Of a DNA stretch of 12,233 bases, positions 1 to 6,895 are shown one piece after another. A program made the translations under genes and the position numbers. Source of the DNA: CAZNNH01 sp964574335 (GTDB taxonomy: Bacteria; Acidobacteriota; Vicinamibacteria; Fen-336); NCBI GenBank assembly GCA_964574335.1, contig CAZNNH010000188.1:1-12233 (forward strand), written 5' to 3'. The notes under the pieces are model-generated. The model saw only the letters and a list, made by a program, of their open reading frames with translations. It did no database searches and was not told the origin of the DNA. Numbering within the stretch: the first letter of the stretch is position 1; every line of letters begins with the position of its first letter.

Positions 1-49
1 TCGTTACCGCAAGGCGGGGGGCGCCCTCGTCCTCACCCCCCAGGTCGCC

Positions 50-65
50 CGGGCCCCTGGGCCCG
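50..65. repeat. GC-rich hairpin downstream of the amidase gene
   Basis: CGGGCCC at 50-56 and GGGCCCG at 59-65 form a perfect inverted repeat with a 2-nt centre (or a 6-bp stem with a 4-nt loop). It lies about 15-30 nt past the stop codon of the leftward amidase gene, where a terminator would be expected. No T-run follows on the minus strand, so it is not a classical intrinsic terminator. Such GC palindromes also arise by chance in DNA of this composition. The rest of positions 1-80 holds nothing I can assign. Confidence 0.3.
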
Positions 66-80
66 AGGCCGGCTCGGCCG

Positions 81-851
81 CTAGCAGGTCCGCGGCCGCC
101 GGTCCTGCATCACCGGGAAGCGCTCCCGGGCCTCGCGAACCCGCCCGGCGTCCAGGTCGGCCAGGACCATCGCCTCCTGGCCGGCGGCACTGGCCACGAC
201 CTCGCCGGAGGGATCCACCACGCTTGTGTCGCCGGCGTACTCGTGGGCCTCGTCGCGACCCACCCGGTTGACGCCGACGACGTAGGCCTGGTTCTCGATC
301 GCCCGCGCCCTCAGCAGACAGCGCCAGTGGTGGCGACGAGGGGCGGGCCAATTGGCCACCACCAGGTAGGCGTCGGTACCGGGCGCGGTCACCCAGAACT
401 CGTCGGCGAAGCGCAGGTCGTAGCAGACGAAGAGGGTCAAGCGCAGCCCCTCCACCGGGACGGTGACGAGGCGGTCGCCGGCCGCATAGTGGCGGTCTTC
501 CCCGGCGAAGGTGAACGGGTGGATCTTCCGGTAGCGCTCGAGCTGGCCGTCAGGGCCGGCCACCACCAGCGTGTTGGAGGGCCGCTCGGAGGCTTCCGCG
601 CGCTCGGGCAACGAGCCCGCCAGCCACAGCCGGTGACGACGGGCGCTCTCGGTCAGGAACCGCGTGCTCGGCCCGCCCGGGGGCTCCGCGATCCGGTCGG
701 TCCGCATGCTGAAGCCACAGGCGAACATCTCGGGCAAGGCCACCAGTCTCGCCCCGGCGCCGGCCGCGCGCGCGATCCACGGCTCGAGCCGCTGGAAGTT
801 GGCCTCGGGATCTTCCCAGGCGATCTCCGACTGCAGGGCGGCGATCCTCAT
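81..851 (-). CDS. Nitrilase-superfamily carbon-nitrogen hydrolase (omega-amidase/YafV-like)
   Basis: Predicted cytoplasmic amidase of 256 aa, the usual length for a single-domain nitrilase-superfamily enzyme. The Glu-Lys-Cys catalytic triad is visible: Glu41 in LPEMF, Lys109 in YRKIHPF and Cys143 in FVCYDLRF. A conserved second Glu is in the GEDRHYAAG segment (E118). The segments NWPAPRRHHW and RARAIENQAYVVGVNRVG resemble the omega-amidase/YafV branch, which hydrolyses alpha-keto acid amides such as 2-oxoglutaramate; substrate assignment is inference. There is no signal peptide. The ATG start is supported by AAGGAG on the minus strand (864-859), 7 nt upstream. It follows the efflux permease gene after 31 nt on the same strand and is probably cotranscribed, though nothing links its chemistry to efflux. 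The C-terminus FPVMQDRRP is typical of the family, so the gene looks complete. Confidence 0.9.
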   Translation of the reverse strand: MRIAALQSEIAWEDPEANFQRLEPWIARAAGAGARLVALPEMFACGFSMRTDRIAEPPGGPSTRFLTESARRHRLWLAGSLPERAEASERPSNTLVVAGPDGQLERYRKIHPFTFAGEDRHYAAGDRLVTVPVEGLRLTLFVCYDLRFADEFWVTAPGTDAYLVVANWPAPRRHHWRCLLRARAIENQAYVVGVNRVGRDEAHEYAGDTSVVDPSGEVVASAAGQEAMVLADLDAGRVREARERFPVMQDRRPRTC

Positions 852-852
852 G

Positions 853-866
853 GCAAGGCTCCTTGC
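853..866 (-). promoter_or_regulatory. Ribosome binding site of the amidase gene inside a small inverted repeat
   Basis: The minus-strand Shine-Dalgarno sequence AAGGAG (864-859) lies within a 6+6 inverted repeat, GCAAGG (853-858) and CCTTGC (861-866), with only 2 nt between the arms. In RNA this could fold as a 5-bp stem with a 4-nt loop that covers part of the Shine-Dalgarno sequence. The ribosome binding site itself is strong and fixes the start at 851. The regulatory role of the hairpin is speculative because the stem is short. Confidence 0.5.
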
Positions 867-882
867 GTTGCGAGACGCCCGG

Positions 883-2097
883 CTACCACTCGTGGCGGAG
901 CGCTTCCATCGGCTCCAGACCGGCGGCGTGCCAGGCCGGGTACAGCCCGAACCCGATCCCCACCAGCAGCGCCATCACCACCGCCAGCAGCAGCATCAGC
1001 GGCGACAGCGCCGTCGGCCAGCCGGCCAAGGCCTGGATCAGGAAGGACCCCACCATCCCGAGGGCGGCACCGGAGAGGCCGCCGGCCAGCGTCAACAGCG
1101 AGGCCTCGACCAGGAACTGGGCGGCCACCTCCTGGCGGGTGGCGCCGAGGGCGCGCCGGATCCCGACCTCCTGGGTGCGCTCGGCCACGCTGGCCAGCAT
1201 GATGTTCATGATCCCGATCCCGCCCACCAGCAGGCTGATGGCCGCGATGGCTCCGGTCACCACGTTGAAGATCCGCTGGGTCCGCTGCTTCTGGCGCAGG
1301 ATCTCCCTGGGCACGATCACGTCGAAGCCCTGGTGGCCGGCGAGCCGGGTGATCACCGTCTGCGCCACCTCGGCGGCCGCCACCACGTTCGCCCCCGAGT
1401 CGACCCGCATCACGATCTCGTCGATGGCGTCCTCCGCGGAGTCGGGGCCGCGGTCGAGGGAAGGAAGAGGAAGGAACACGCTCTGGTTGATGTCGCGGGC
1501 CCGGATCGGCCCCGCCTTGCTCCGCGCCGAGGCGCGCGCCTCGAGGACCCCCACCACCTGAAACCAGTCGTCGGCGAGGCGGATCCACTGACCGCGCGGC
1601 TCCTCGGTGGGGAACAGGCGGCGCGCCACCCAGTCGCCCAGCACCACGGCGCGCTTGTGCTCGCTGATGTCCAGGTCGGTCAAGAAGCGCCCGGTGGCGA
1701 GGGGGAGCTGGCCCGCATGCTGGTACGAGGGGGTGGTGCCCACCGCCACCGTGTCGCTGCGCCAGGGGGGGCGCTCGGCGACCAGCGGCATCTCCCGCAC
1801 CGGGGCCAGGCTCACCACGTGGGGGACCACCGCGGCCAGCGACGCCACGTCGCGCACCCGCAGCGGCGGCGGCGCCGCCGCGGCCCCCTCGGGAGCCGGG
1901 CGGGTGCGGATCCGGATGCTGTCGATGCCGAGGGCCCCGATCTGGTCCAGGGCCTCCCGACGGGCCCCCTCACCCACCGACGAGGTGGCCACCACCGCCG
2001 CCACCCCGAAGAAGACGCCCAGGATCGATAGGGTCGAGCGCAGCTTGTGGACCATCAGGCCGCGCAGGCCGAGTCGCAGCAGGACGTGGGGTGCCAC
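883..2097 (-). CDS. MacB/FtsX-type ABC transporter permease
   Basis: Inner-membrane permease of 404 aa in the MacB/LolC/FtsX (type VII ABC) family, which transmits ATP hydrolysis mechanically to a periplasmic adaptor and outer-membrane channel. The layout is the standard four-helix one: a first membrane segment at about residues 20-40, a large periplasmic domain at about 42-275, then three segments near 277-302, 327-357 and 365-390. The FtsX signature is clear in SVAERTQEVGIRRALGATR (about 303-321), the cytoplasmic coupling region. The C-terminus YPAWHAAGLEPMEALRHE is also typical. No nucleotide-binding domain is fused; the ATPase is encoded immediately upstream, with 1 nt between its TAG and this GTG start. 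A weak GGAAGAG sits 10 nt before the start, so translational coupling is likely. The substrate cannot be read from the sequence; macrolides, peptides, lipids and siderophores are all known for relatives. Confidence 0.93.
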   Translation of the reverse strand: MAPHVLLRLGLRGLMVHKLRSTLSILGVFFGVAAVVATSSVGEGARREALDQIGALGIDSIRIRTRPAPEGAAAAPPPLRVRDVASLAAVVPHVVSLAPVREMPLVAERPPWRSDTVAVGTTPSYQHAGQLPLATGRFLTDLDISEHKRAVVLGDWVARRLFPTEEPRGQWIRLADDWFQVVGVLEARASARSKAGPIRARDINQSVFLPLPSLDRGPDSAEDAIDEIVMRVDSGANVVAAAEVAQTVITRLAGHQGFDVIVPREILRQKQRTQRIFNVVTGAIAAISLLVGGIGIMNIMLASVAERTQEVGIRRALGATRQEVAAQFLVEASLLTLAGGLSGAALGMVGSFLIQALAGWPTALSPLMLLLAVVMALLVGIGFGLYPAWHAAGLEPMEALRHEW

Positions 2098-2098
2098 G

Positions 2099-2784
<686 letters not shown>

Positions 2785-2788
<4 letters not shown>

Positions 2789-4455
2789 GACCCGTTCTGC
2801 TCGCCGAAACCCGAGGGCGGGGCGTTCGGGTCACGAAGCGAGACCCGGTCCCCGGCGCGCAGCCCCTCGCGGATCATCACGAAGTCCTGGTTGGACGGGC
2901 CGAGCAGGACCTCGCGGGCCTCCAGCCCGCCGCGCCGGGCCAGGTAGCAGACGTTGCGGCCCTCCCGCTCGAAGACCGCCTCGATGGGGACGTAGAGGGC
3001 GTCCTGGTGCTGCTCGACCAGGATCTCGACGCGGGCGGTCATCCCCGGCCGCAGCCGCGGGTCGGACTCGCCTATCTGGATGGTGACGCTGAAGAACTTG
3101 GCGCCGCGGCGGTCGTGCTGCTCCTGGGCCAGCGTCCCGACCAGGGTGACCTTTCCGGTGAGGGCCAGGTCGGGATAGGCGGCCACGCCGACCGCGACCT
3201 GCTGGTTCTCCACCACCTTGTGGATGTCGGTCTCGCGGATCTGGGTCTCCACGATCATGGTGGAGATGTCGGGGAGGATCAGCAGCGGTTGGTTGGCCCA
3301 GACCTGGTCGCCGACCTGCGGCTTGCGCCGCTCGGAGCCGAAGAAGACCTGCGAGTAGACGACGATGCCAGGGACGTCAGCGCGCACCTCGGTCCGGCTG
3401 AGCTGCTCGCGGGCCTCCTGCAGCTTGCTCTGAGCCTCCTCGATCCGGCTCTGGGCGGCGTCGATGGCCGCCTGCTTCTGGCGCACCCGGAAGTCCACGG
3501 CGGACTCGAGCTGGCGCATGCTCTCCCGCGTCATCGACGCGTCCGACTCCGCCTGCGACACCTCCAGCGGACGGCCGAAGTTGAGCAGCGCGTCGCGTCG
3601 ACGCTGGGCCAAGGCCAGGTCCTCCTCGGCCTTCTGGAGCTGCTGCTCGGCCCGCTCCAGCTCCAGCTTGGTGATGAAGCCCTCGGCCAGCAGCGGCCGC
3701 AGGTCCTCGAGGTTGGAGCTGGCCTTCTGCCGCTCCCGCTCGGCCTGGGCCACGGCGGCGACGGCCTCCTCCTCCTTCAGCCTCCCCTTCCCCTCCTGCA
3801 CGTCCCGCAGCTCCATCTCGCTGCGGGTCACCTTCTGCCGCGCCGTCGCCAGCTCCTCCTGGTTCTGGATCCGCTGCAGGTTCAGGTCCTGCTTGGCCTT
3901 GTCGAGGTCGGCGCGGGCCTGGGCCAACAGCGCCTGGTTGCGCCGGATCTCCTCCTGGAACGGGGCGGCATCGAACAGGATCAGCAGGTCGCCCTTGGCG
4001 ACCAGCTTCCCCTCCGGCGCCATCGCCACGATCTTGGCCTGGTTGCTCAGGATCCGCGAGGCATAGCTCACCGAGCGCAGCGCCTGCAGCGTGCCCGGCT
4101 CCACCAGCTTGACCTCGAAGCGTCCCTTCCTCACCTCGACGGTCCCGGCGGCGGGGCCGCCGCCGAAACCGCCCCACAGCATCCAGAGGAGGGCCGCCGC
4201 CAGCACGCCGCTCGGCCAGGGATGCCGCCTCACCCACGAGGCCACCCGGCGCCCCGCCTGGCCCAGCTTGGCCTCGGGGCCCAGCCACGGCTCGATGGAA
4301 GCCACCGCACCGCGGATCCAGCGAGCGGGAGGCGAGTCGCCGGCGAAGAAGCGGCCGGCGGCAGCCGCGGCGCGGGAGGCCCGGATCGAGAGCCAGGTGC
4401 TCGAGCCCTTGAGCCATCGGCGGGCAGCGGCGGCGGCGACGGTCGCGGTGCTCAC
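2785..4455 (-). CDS. HlyD/MacA-family periplasmic adaptor with N-terminal cytosolic extension
   Basis: Membrane-fusion (adaptor) subunit of 556 aa that should bridge the permease and the TolC-like channel. A single membrane anchor lies at about residues 80-97 (PSGVLAAALLWMLWGGF). The periplasmic part shows the family order: first lipoyl half-motif (about 112-163), a long charged Q/E/R/K-rich coiled-coil hairpin (about 165-355), second lipoyl half (about 356-398), beta-barrel (about 400-478, including RLRPGMTARVEI) and membrane-proximal domain (about 485-540). The residues before the anchor are odd: about 78 residues, basic and Trp/Ala-rich, whereas MacA/HlyD adaptors usually have a short N-terminus. 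The GTG start is chosen because it overlaps the channel gene's TGA as GTGA (4452-4455) and has GGGGGAG (4470-4464) 8 nt upstream. An in-frame GTG at codon 71 would give a conventional short N-terminus but lacks a comparable ribosome binding site. Confidence 0.92.
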
Positions 4456-5948
4456 GGGCCGAGCTCCCCCATCAAGTCCAGATCCCCGGTCGCCCGCCGC
4501 AGGCGCGCGCGCGCCACCTGGTAGTCGGCCAACAGGCTGACCAACGTGGTGCGGGCCGAGAACAGGTTGCCCTCGGCGTCGACCACGTCGAAGTTGGAGG
4601 CGAGCCCCCGCTCGTAGCGCAGGGTGGCCAGGCGATGCTGCTGCTCGGCGAACTCCACGTTCTTCCGTTGCAGCTCGACGCTCTTCCGGATCCGCTCCAG
4701 GTCGCGGACGGCCGCTCGCACGTCACCCTCGACCTCGAAGCGTTTCTGGGTCAGCAGCCGCTGCCGGGCGGTCAGGTCGAGCTCGGCGTTGGCGCGCGCC
4801 GACAGGTCGCTGGAGCGCTCCAGGGGGTAGGCGGCGGTGAAGTAGAGGCGGAAGTCGTACTCCCCACCGTCCCAACTGCTGGTGAAGCTGGTGCCGTAGC
4901 CGGTGCGGATCAGGCTCATGTTGAGGTCGATCTGGGGGAGCAGCCGATTCCGGCTGACCGCCAGCTTGCGTTGGGCGTCGTCCACCTCGTCCTGGGTCTC
5001 GGCGAGGTCCACCCGCTGCCGAACCGCCCGCTCCAGGAGCACCTCGAGGGGCTCGGTTCTGGCCACGATGTCGGCCGGTAGCTCCACGTTCTCCGGCTCC
5101 ACCGGGTCGGTGGGGGCCAGGCCGAGGAGAAGCCGGAACTGCTCGAGGGCGGTCTCGAGCGCCGCCTCGGCCGCCACCGCCGCCGACTCGGCCTGCGAGG
5201 CCTGTAGCTCGGCGCGCAGCACATCCAGCTTGCTGGCCAGGCCGACCTCGAGACGCGCCTCCGAGGCGGTCTTGAGTCGCAGGCTGCGCTCCTGGCTCTG
5301 CCGGGCCACCGCCACCAGTTGCCGCTGCCGGATCACCTGGTAGAAGCCGGCGGTGACGTCGACGGCCAGGCGCTGCTGGTCCCGGGTGAACGATCGCTGG
5401 CGGCCCTCCAGGCTGCGCCGGCTGTTGATCAGGTCGTACTGCGTGACTTTGGGCCCGAACCCACGCAGCAGGGGCTGGGTGAGGGTCAGCCGAGCGTCGG
5501 AGGTGGAGGGGAAGAGCTGGTCCTCCCGGGTGGTGGACCGGTACGAGGTGGTGCCGTGGAGCGTCCCGCCGGTCCAGGGAAGCCGCTGGCCGATGTCGAG
5601 GGACGCCATCCGGTCGTCGGCGTCGCCGCGCAGCGTCGGGGTGAGCCGGGGGAAGAACTGGGCCTTCGAGACCGAGACGCCGAGGCGGGCGGACTCGACG
5701 CCATCCGCCGAAGAGAGCAGGCCGAAGTTGCCTCGGAACGCGATCGCGATGGCCTCCCGCAAGCTCACGGTCGGGGCCCCCTGGGTGGGGCCGGCGCCAG
5801 GAGCCGGAGCCACCTCGGCCGGAGCCGTGGCGGGCGAGCCGGCGGCCGGTTCCGAAGGCACGACCGGGTCCTGAGCCGAGAGTCCCGCCGCGAGGGCCAG
5901 CCCGGCGAGGCCGAGGACTCCGCTTCGACGTTCTCCGCGCGTGGTCAC
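4452..5948 (-). CDS. TolC-like outer-membrane efflux channel protein
   Basis: Outer-membrane factor of 498 aa and first gene of the efflux operon. A signal peptide spans residues 1-25 (positive GERR, hydrophobic VLGLAGLALAAG, cleavage likely after LSA). There is no lipobox Cys, so it is TolC-type rather than an OprM-type lipoprotein. A Pro/Ala/Glu-rich linker (about 26-58) precedes two OEP repeats (about 60-280 and 295-490), each opening with the typical SLREAIAIAFRGN- and LLERAVRQRVDL-like helices; GLASKLDVLRAE and GLASNFDVVDAEGN are the matching motifs in each half. The GTG at 5948 is the first possible start after an in-frame stop at 5961-5963. No Shine-Dalgarno sequence precedes it, and a -10-like element ends 11 nt upstream, suggesting a leaderless or near-leaderless mRNA. 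It should trimerise and dock with the adaptor encoded next. Confidence 0.93.
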   Translation of the reverse strand: MTTRGERRSGVLGLAGLALAAGLSAQDPVVPSEPAAGSPATAPAEVAPAPGAGPTQGAPTVSLREAIAIAFRGNFGLLSSADGVESARLGVSVSKAQFFPRLTPTLRGDADDRMASLDIGQRLPWTGGTLHGTTSYRSTTREDQLFPSTSDARLTLTQPLLRGFGPKVTQYDLINSRRSLEGRQRSFTRDQQRLAVDVTAGFYQVIRQRQLVAVARQSQERSLRLKTASEARLEVGLASKLDVLRAELQASQAESAAVAAEAALETALEQFRLLLGLAPTDPVEPENVELPADIVARTEPLEVLLERAVRQRVDLAETQDEVDDAQRKLAVSRNRLLPQIDLNMSLIRTGYGTSFTSSWDGGEYDFRLYFTAAYPLERSSDLSARANAELDLTARQRLLTQKRFEVEGDVRAAVRDLERIRKSVELQRKNVEFAEQQHRLATLRYERGLASNFDVVDAEGNLFSARTTLVSLLADYQVARARLRRATGDLDLMGELGP

Positions 5949-5959
5949 ACTCGAGGCAG

Positions 5960-5988
5960 ATTATCAGATCCGCCACCAGACGCGGAAA
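5960..5988 (-). promoter_or_regulatory. Candidate promoter of the efflux operon
   Basis: On the minus strand GATAAT (5965-5960) matches the sigma70 -10 consensus at five of six positions and is preceded by CT. About 17-18 nt upstream is only a poor -35 (TTTTCC or TTTCCG, about 5989-5983). The expected transcription start is near 5952-5954, only a few bases before the GTG codon at 5948. In this G+C-rich sequence an A/T-rich hexamer is conspicuous, which adds some weight. The promoter call rests on the -10 alone. Confidence 0.5.
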
Positions 5989-6012
5989 AGTCGCCCGCGC
6001 CACCGGCTGGCG
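5971..6012. promoter_or_regulatory. Operator-like inverted repeat and repeated half-site in the divergent promoter region
   Basis: CGCCA (5998-6002) and TGGCG (6008-6012) form a perfect 5+5 inverted repeat around a 5-nt centre, directly against the proposed -35 of the ZIP gene. The left arm continues as CGCCACCGG and recurs as CGCCACCAG at 5971-5979, exactly 27 bp away. Placement between two divergent promoters is where a regulator would bind. No regulator gene is present in the window, and short GC repeats are common by chance, so this is a candidate only. Confidence 0.3.
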
Positions 6013-6013
6013 G

Positions 6014-6043
6014 TTGAAACGGCGCCGGAGCCGATGCTATCGT
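6014..6043 (+). promoter_or_regulatory. Candidate extended -10 promoter of the ZIP gene
   Basis: TTGAAA (6014-6019, four to five matches to TTGACA) is followed after 18 nt by TATCGT (6038-6043, four of six), with TGC immediately upstream of it, giving an extended -10 (TGnTATCGT). Transcription would start near 6050, leaving a leader of about 18 nt before the ATG at 6068. This also argues against translation from the upstream in-frame TTG at 6014, which would lie inside the -35. Confidence 0.5.
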
Positions 6044-6067
6044 CCCTGCCGTTTCGAGCCCGAGCCA

Positions 6068-6823
6068 ATGATCGAACTCACCCCTCTCGCCTGGAGCCTG
6101 CTGCTCGGCCTGGTGGCCGCCGCGGCCAACGTGGTCGGCGGCCTGGTGGTGGTGTCGCGCCAGAAGTGGGACCAGACGGTGCTCAAGTACTTCATCGCGG
6201 TGGGCGCCGGCTTCATGTTGGCGGCCACTCTCCTGCGGATGCTGCCCGAGTCTTTCGAGCTCACCTCAAGAGCGCCGCTCCTGATCCTGGCCGGCTTCTT
6301 CCTGGTCCACTTCTTCGAGCACACGGTGGCCCCCCATTTCCATTTCGGCGAGGAGACCCACGACGAGGTCATGCAGCTCCATCCGGTGGTGGGCTTCTCG
6401 GCGCTGTTCGGGCTGGCCATCCACACCTTCTTCGATGGGGTGTCGATCGCCTCCGGCTTCCTGGTGTCGGCCGACCTGGGCTTCCTGGTCTTCGGGGCGG
6501 TCTTCCTGCACAAGCTGCCCGAGGGGTTCACCGTCGCCACCATCGCCCTCGCCTCGGGGCGCAGCAAGGCCAAGGCCCTGATCGGCGCCTGCGTGCTGGC
6601 CGGCACCACCCTGCTCGGCGTGGCCGGGATGCACGTCTTCTCGGGCGCGGTGGCCCTGGCGCTGCCGTTCTCCACCGGCGTCACCCTCTACGTGGCGGCC
6701 AGCGACCTGATCCCGGCGGTCAACGAGGAGGGCAGCAAGCCTCTGGCGCTGACGGTGTTCCTGGGGGTAGCCCTCTTCTATCTGGCGACCCTGGCGCTCG
6801 AGGCCCTGGGCCTCACCCACTGA
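6068..6823 (+). CDS. ZIP-family divalent metal transporter
   Basis: Inner-membrane protein of 251 aa with about eight hydrophobic segments, the size of bacterial ZIP (ZupT/GufA-like) transporters, which import Zn2+, Fe2+ or Mn2+ into the cytoplasm. The two metal-site helices are recognisable: TM4 with HTFFDG (His119-Asp123; the common HNxxDG has Asn where this has Thr) and TM5 with HKLPEG (His148-Glu152). A His/Glu/Asp-rich loop at residues 81-105 (HFFEH, HFHFGEETHDE) is a plausible metal-binding loop. I chose ATG 6068 because MIELTPLAW leads straight into TM1 and a promoter-like element lies just upstream; an 18-codon extension from TTG 6014 is Arg/Cys/Pro-rich and unlikely. Metal specificity cannot be told. 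It is divergent from the efflux operon and 72 bp upstream of an M16 zinc peptidase gene. Confidence 0.92.
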   Translation: MIELTPLAWSLLLGLVAAAANVVGGLVVVSRQKWDQTVLKYFIAVGAGFMLAATLLRMLPESFELTSRAPLLILAGFFLVHFFEHTVAPHFHFGEETHDEVMQLHPVVGFSALFGLAIHTFFDGVSIASGFLVSADLGFLVFGAVFLHKLPEGFTVATIALASGRSKAKALIGACVLAGTTLLGVAGMHVFSGAVALALPFSTGVTLYVAASDLIPAVNEEGSKPLALTVFLGVALFYLATLALEALGLTH

Positions 6824-6829
6824 GCGTTG

Positions 6830-6861
6830 CGGGCCGCGCCTCTACCCTGTAGGCTGGCCCG
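6830..6861. repeat. Imperfect inverted repeat between ZIP and M16 genes
   Basis: CGGGCC (6830-6835) pairs with GGCCCG (6856-6861), and inside it GCCT (6838-6841) pairs with AGGC (6851-6854), giving about 10 bp of bulged stem around the 9-nt loop CTACCCTGT. It starts 7 nt after the ZIP stop codon, which fits a terminator position, but no T-run follows. It also overlaps the weak promoter-like pair TTGCGG (6827-6832) and TAGGCT (6850-6855, 17-nt spacing), so it could instead act as an operator or partial attenuator for the M16 operon. Confidence 0.35.
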
Positions 6862-6879
6862 GTCCCATCTCGTCCCCCG

Positions 6880-6885
6880 AAAGGA
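6880..6885 (+). promoter_or_regulatory. Ribosome binding site of the first M16 gene
   Basis: AAAGGA lies 10 nt before the ATG at 6896 and fixes the start immediately ahead of a good signal peptide. Confidence 0.65.
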
Positions 6886-6895
6886 CTGAACGATC

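Noticed and set aside
2..80. A possible C-terminal tail of a rightward gene (frame reading RYRKAGGALVLTP) converging on the amidase gene
   Set aside because: The frame has no stop before entering the amidase gene on the other strand, and 79 bases are too few to judge coding potential.
6014..6067. N-terminal extension of the ZIP protein from TTG 6014
   Set aside because: The 18 extra residues are Arg/Cys/Pro-rich, the codon overlaps the proposed -35, and ATG 6068 leads directly into the first membrane helix.
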